From: Vigna angularis
Lineage: Eukaryota > Streptophyta > Magnoliopsida > Fabales > Fabaceae
Assembly (NCBI RefSeq): GCF_016808095.1
Contig: NC_068971.1
Coordinates: forward strand, 47,614,131-47,678,130
Direction of reading: 5' to 3'
Length of the DNA stretch: 64,000 bases
Program-made: the position numbers and the translations under genes
Shown here: positions 59,988-64,000 of the stretch, in pieces
How the letters are laid out: each line of letters starts with the position of its first letter
How positions within the stretch are numbered: the stretch's first letter is position 1
Notes under the pieces: generated by a model
Seen by the model: the letters and a program-made list of their open reading frames with translations, nothing else
The model's database searches: none
What the model was told of the DNA's origin: nothing

Positions 59988-61328
59988 TCAGAATGACTTC
60001 TTAAGATACTTGAAATCCGATGATGAGTCAGTGCACGTCGCTTTGTTCCTATAACTGTTCAACAGTTTTAACAACTCTGTAGCATTCTCCTTTGTGCTAT
60101 CATCACAACCAACCTGTAGTAAAACCAAGAGCTTTTGAAAAGTCCCTAGTTGAACTGCCTCAATCAGAGCTCCATCCTCCTTCTTGTCAAAATTCTTCTT
60201 AAGAATAGAGACAACAAAACTTGAAGCCAATGGTGACACCCTCAAAAGCTTCTTAACGACAAGAGGCAGAGTAAGAGCATTGTTCTTAACAACCTCCTTC
60301 CCCTTCTGGATATCACAAACGCAATCCAAAATCCCAAGTGCCTTCTCGCACACCCCTTTATCTCCATCAACAATAGCCTCTAGCAAAAGTGAAACCAAAT
60401 CCAACTCCACAAATCTTTCAGTAATTTCCCCTCTGTTCTCAGCTGATGACACCAAGTTAAAAATTGTTGCCAAACAAGCCTTGGTGGAAGCACTCCCAGT
60501 GGGCTCCCTAATCATTTTAACCAAAGCTTCAGCCACTTTTCCAACTCTGGCCAATTCTTGAACATGCACTTGCCTGAGCAACAAAGCAGCACTTTGCCTA
60601 GATGCAAGGTCTTTCCCCTCGAGAAACCAAACCAGGCAATTCAATGAAGCTTTTGAACTCAATTTAGACACACCCTCTTCCCCAAGTGGGATCATCCATG
60701 TCAGCACCTCCAAAATCTCCTCCAAAACAACCACATGCGTGTCAAAAGAGTCACCGCTTGAGAAACAATCGAAGGCATGTCCAAGAACTGCATCGGCACC
60801 ATTGCCAGCATCAGTTCTAGCACGACTCCCAATTATGCACTTCCTGTTCCTCTCATCTCTCCCCCAATCCTTAATCTTCCCAACCAACTCCTGGCACTTT
60901 TTATCATCCCCGCGCCGACAAGCCGACAAGATCCTGGTACATGTCTGAGAAACCTCGTAGCTGGAGAGAGGAATCCGAGGAGTGGGGATCCTCTCAATCC
61001 CATAAGAGCTGTTTTCAACGCACCAATCCTGAATCATCCTACGAATGGCATGGTTGGGGATGTTGTCAAAGTTCGTGAGCACCTGGTTGGTGACGGGGCA
61101 GGTCTTGTTCCCTCCCTCGATCCACTTCTCAATGCTCACCCTGTCGTAGGTGATGCCGGTTGATAAAGTCACCGGGTCCGTCATCAGCTCCAAACTCACC
61201 GGACACCGAAAGTGGTTGGGGATCACAACCTCCACCTCCAACTCACCACCACGGCCACCACCTTGAATCTGTCCCTTCTCCTTCTTGGCACGACGGAAAA
61301 CATTTCTTCTAGTCCAAGACAACACCAT
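59988..61328 (-). CDS. U-box E3 ubiquitin ligase with armadillo repeats (PUB20/21-like), 446 aa
   Basis: Intronless minus-strand frame from ATG 61328 (MVLSWTRRNVFRRAKKEK) to the stop at 59988. The frame is open further upstream, but that part runs through the TATA box, so this internal ATG is the start. U-box at about residues 36-105: IPNHFRCPVSLELMTDPVTL, TGITYDRVSIEKWI, CPVTNQVL, PNHAIRRMIQDWC; it recruits the E2 enzyme. The rest is helical ARM-type repeats (RQSAALLLRQVHVQELARVG, KACLATIFNLVSSAENRGEI, CEKALGILDCVCDIQKGKEV, TKENATELLKLLNSYR). The short basic N-terminus and layout resemble the plant PUB20/PUB21 group, related to the immune-regulating PUB22-24. Acts as a cytosolic ubiquitin ligase; substrates unknown. 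Confidence 0.92.
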   Translation of the reverse strand: MVLSWTRRNVFRRAKKEKGQIQGGGRGGELEVEVVIPNHFRCPVSLELMTDPVTLSTGITYDRVSIEKWIEGGNKTCPVTNQVLTNFDNIPNHAIRRMIQDWCVENSSYGIERIPTPRIPLSSYEVSQTCTRILSACRRGDDKKCQELVGKIKDWGRDERNRKCIIGSRARTDAGNGADAVLGHAFDCFSSGDSFDTHVVVLEEILEVLTWMIPLGEEGVSKLSSKASLNCLVWFLEGKDLASRQSAALLLRQVHVQELARVGKVAEALVKMIREPTGSASTKACLATIFNLVSSAENRGEITERFVELDLVSLLLEAIVDGDKGVCEKALGILDCVCDIQKGKEVVKNNALTLPLVVKKLLRVSPLASSFVVSILKKNFDKKEDGALIEAVQLGTFQKLLVLLQVGCDDSTKENATELLKLLNSYRNKATCTDSSSDFKYLKKSF

Positions 61329-61412
61329 TTTGATGATGATCTTTGTTTCTTTATTTCTTTGGTTTGGTTTGAATGAGAATATCCTATGAGGAAAGGAAGT
61401 TCGTGTGGTTGC

Positions 61413-61425
61413 TATATATATATAT
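61413..61425 (-). promoter_or_regulatory. TATA box of the U-box gene
   Basis: A TATATATATATA run on the minus strand, about 85-97 bp upstream of ATG 61328, with a purine-poor leader between. Confidence 0.6.
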
Positions 61426-62493
61426 TTGGAGGAGGGTGTGAGATAAGGAAGGGTCATGAAGGTGGTACACGGGTCAAAGGTAGCTAGGTGAGATGAATGG
61501 TTCAACCAGGAAAGTTTCAAATTAATTCAACTGAAATAATAATGTATTCTATATAGATGGTGTGTGATAGCTTTTCAACGTTGACCATTGAAAGTTTGAT
61601 GGCGTGTGCGGGTAAGATCGACGGAGAAGTATGATTTGTAGAATAGTGATGCTACCAAACGCTCTTAAATCACTTAACAAAGTAGTAGTTGTATGATACC
61701 GTAGCAGCTGAAGTAGATTACATTCTAAAGAGAGAATTTTTTTGGTGTAGCTCTGCGCGTTGTGCTAACGTTGTAGCGTGTACGCGTGACCCTCTTTGTA
61801 ATCGCGTTATATTAGCCGTGTATGCGCAGCGAGTTTTATTTTTAAAATAGTAACTAGACATCTTAAATCAACGTAATTAAGTTATTTGTATAGATATTTT
61901 ATCTCCAAAAAATATATATTATTCGAGAAATATTATTTTATTATAAGGGTAAAATTTGTATTTTAAATTGAATTTCAAAATAAGCATAAGATGAAAGTCG
62001 TTAATTAATTTCAAAAAATAGAAAAAACTCATAAAGATAAAAACAAAAACTTGCATGTTATTATATCAATAGGAATGATACAAGGACGTCAAAAACCTTT
62101 AAAAACATATAAAATCCTATGTTGAGAACATAAACTTAAAATAAAATAATAAAATCTTGTGACATTATTTTGATATGAATGATTGGATCGAACAATTATT
62201 ACTAAGTTAAATATTATAATTAATAATCACAATAACTTTTTTTTTATTTAACAATTATAACATGTCCAATATGACGATTTTATTTTGACTTGATCAATTA
62301 AATTTTGCCAAGAATTGATACAACCTACAATATAAATGTTCCATTCTAACATTCAAATAATAAAAAATATTGACATAGAGATAGAAACACTCAGAGTAAC
62401 AAATAAAATGTAATTTAAGAAAAAAAAAATTCTTGCAAGTTTAGACAAATTCTATGAAAATATAAATATTTAATATTTATTGTTAATTAATAG

Positions 62494-62803
62494 ATTTTAA
62501 GTTTATCTTAATCTTACAAAATCAGATTGTAAGATGAGGTTTATATATATATATATATATATATTATAAATTAACGTTATCTATAGTGATATGAGACTTT
62601 CAATACATTTTTTTCATATTCGGGTATACATCTCATGGATAAGACTAGACATTAATAAATTGTCTGATAGAGAATAATATCATGTTAAGAAATGAATTTT
62701 AACCTAACTCTCATAAGGTTTAATTTACCTCTGACATTATGTTAAGAAATAAATTTTGAATTTAACTCAATTCTACAAAATCGGTGTAAGAGAAGGTTTG
62801 CAT

Positions 62804-62869
<66 letters not shown>

Positions 62870-62885
62870 TAAATTTGTATGTCGT
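62494..62885 (-). mobile_element. Second TRIM-like copy, minus strand, degenerate
   Basis: Read on the minus strand, 62607-62494 matches the LTR of the TRIM at 37872: TGTATTGAAAGTCTCATATC, then TAGATAACGTTAATTTATAA, then AAACCTCATCTTACAATCTG and ATTTTGTAAGATTAAG. A second, less complete LTR lies at about 62885-62741 (GCAAACCTTCTCTTACACCG, ATTTTGTAGAATTGAGTTAA). The part between contains TTAACATGATATTATTCTCT, similar to an LTR end plus decayed primer-binding site. Outer limits are uncertain. Confidence 0.55.
62806..62867. repeat. (TA)n microsatellite inside a TRIM LTR
   Basis: About 62 bp of TA repeat located where the TRIM LTR normally has TATATAAGT. The partner LTR has a shorter tract (about 62543-62566) at the equivalent point. 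Confidence 0.9.
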
Positions 62886-64000
62886 TAGAGATATTTTTTA
62901 TGTCTTTTTTTAATTTTTTATTATAATTTTTTGTTATTTGTATTTTTCTTTTATATTTAACATATTTCACTTACACAAATAAACTCATTGTCATGTTTTT
63001 AATAAAAGATTTTTTCTCAAATTTTCTCTCACTTATGATTTATCAAACACTTACATAATATAAGATAAAAAATACCTTTCACGCATTTCGCCATTAACTT
63101 CTCTTCACTATTTCACGCAACTGAGTTTTGCTTCTCCTTACCTCTATTTCTTCATATTGGAGAAAATACCACACTTGTTCTTATATATCTCTTTCTTAGT
63201 GATAACAATTCCCAACTGCTATAAAACTTATCAGGAACTCCAAATTATTCTTATAACAATTTTTTTTTTCGTTAAAGAAAACATCTTATATCAGGAGCAT
63301 AGTAAAAAGAAAGCACACTGATAATGTAACTGAATTTTCGACAATAGTAATAATGAACGAACAACGCAGAAGTAAGTAAAATATTCGTCTACTAGAAAAA
63401 AACTAAGTAAAATATAATGATAAGATATTATTGCAATTCTTGAATTTATAACAAGTATGAGTGTAGTGTGGTGGTAAAACTCATATTCATAATTTTAAAA
63501 CTCAAATTTATAGTTTTACAAAAGATTTAAGAATACCTACATGACCGTAACAAGAGAATTTAAAGTTTTAGTTATTCACAACATTACAGTGTTTCTGTAC
63601 AAATAAATTATATAAGAAACTCATTTATTTATAGATTGTTTAGGTTAAATGATTTTATAATTTTTTTAAACTATTTCACAATTTCTAATAGATTGTTGTT
63701 TTTTTTTCAAATTATTGAAGTCATCACTAATTAAATCAAAACTGAAATTTTTAATATTTATTTTTTAATGTAAATAATCATATTTATTCAGGAAATTTAT
63801 CTCTCATTTTATGTTGCAATCTTGTTTTGATAAATTATTATAGATAAAAAAAATTATTTCTCTTCAATTAAAATGTACTTTATATCCTTGTCAAAGATTG
63901 TCATAATTTAAATGTCAATTCTTCAAATTTATATGATTAGGAGCATCCATAATAAAATAGTGAAATTAAAATTTTAAACTAATATTTTCTTGAATTAATA

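Larger units (their letters stand above)
61426..64000. other. Repeat-rich AT-rich intergenic DNA to the window end
   Basis: Upstream region of the U-box gene, then AT-rich DNA with a minus-strand TRIM-like element at 62494-62885. No gene found up to 64000. Confidence 0.5.

Noticed and set aside
61329..61520. 64-codon upstream extension of the U-box protein
   Set aside because: It contains the TATA box and lacks conservation with the family's short basic N-terminus; the start at 61328 is preferred.

Overview
The window is plant nuclear DNA, most likely from a papilionoid legume. The genes are split by AT-rich introns with GT..AG borders, and the proteins are plant types (type I MADS, plant U-box, nepenthesin-like protease, plant nicastrin). 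The intergenic DNA is AT-rich and full of (TA)n tracts, short TIR elements and a miniature LTR element (TRIM) of a kind common in legumes. The species is an inference; no organelle, bacterial, viral or CRISPR feature was seen.

Layout. 1-2344 (+): 3' end of an unrecognised helical protein, with a G-rich minisatellite in its last intron. 3239-3718 (+): small plant-specific protein. 6183-7609: gene-capturing Mutator-like element (Pack-MULE) with a 10-bp target duplication, carrying a class 3 lipase fragment joined in frame to an F-box fragment. 8140-11930 (-): rearranged partial copy of the NDUFS1 locus around an intact five-exon armadillo gene whose first exon and upstream region come from NDUFS1. 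12.0-13.3 kb: decayed copies of that armadillo gene's exon 2 and flank. 13930-14221: MITE. 15553-16597: second Pack-MULE of the same TIR family with a frameshifted TBL fragment. 22816-24192 (-): aspartic protease. 24.2-33 kb: gene-poor. 34089-34502 (+): GFA/CENP-V zinc protein. 35381-41231 (-): complete NDUFS1 (complex I 75 kDa subunit). 44097-46246 (-): signal peptidase subunit SPCS3. 46450-47110: coding-less copy of the GFA gene leader. 48490-56008 (-): nicastrin, 16 exons. 58204-58914 (+): type I MADS gene. 59988-61328 (-): U-box E3 ligase. The rest to 64000 is repeat-rich intergenic DNA.

The genes are mostly unrelated housekeeping and regulatory genes, as usual in plants. The notable theme is manufacture of new genes from parts: an NDUFS1 targeting presequence (with promoter) joined through an intron to an armadillo protein with a membrane segment, and two related Pack-MULEs that captured pieces of at least three other genes. 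Exon borders were assigned by eye from splice consensus, phase continuity and family resemblance; for NDUFS1, SPCS3, nicastrin and the armadillo chimera all exon phases add up to an uninterrupted protein (746, 167, 669 and 213 aa).
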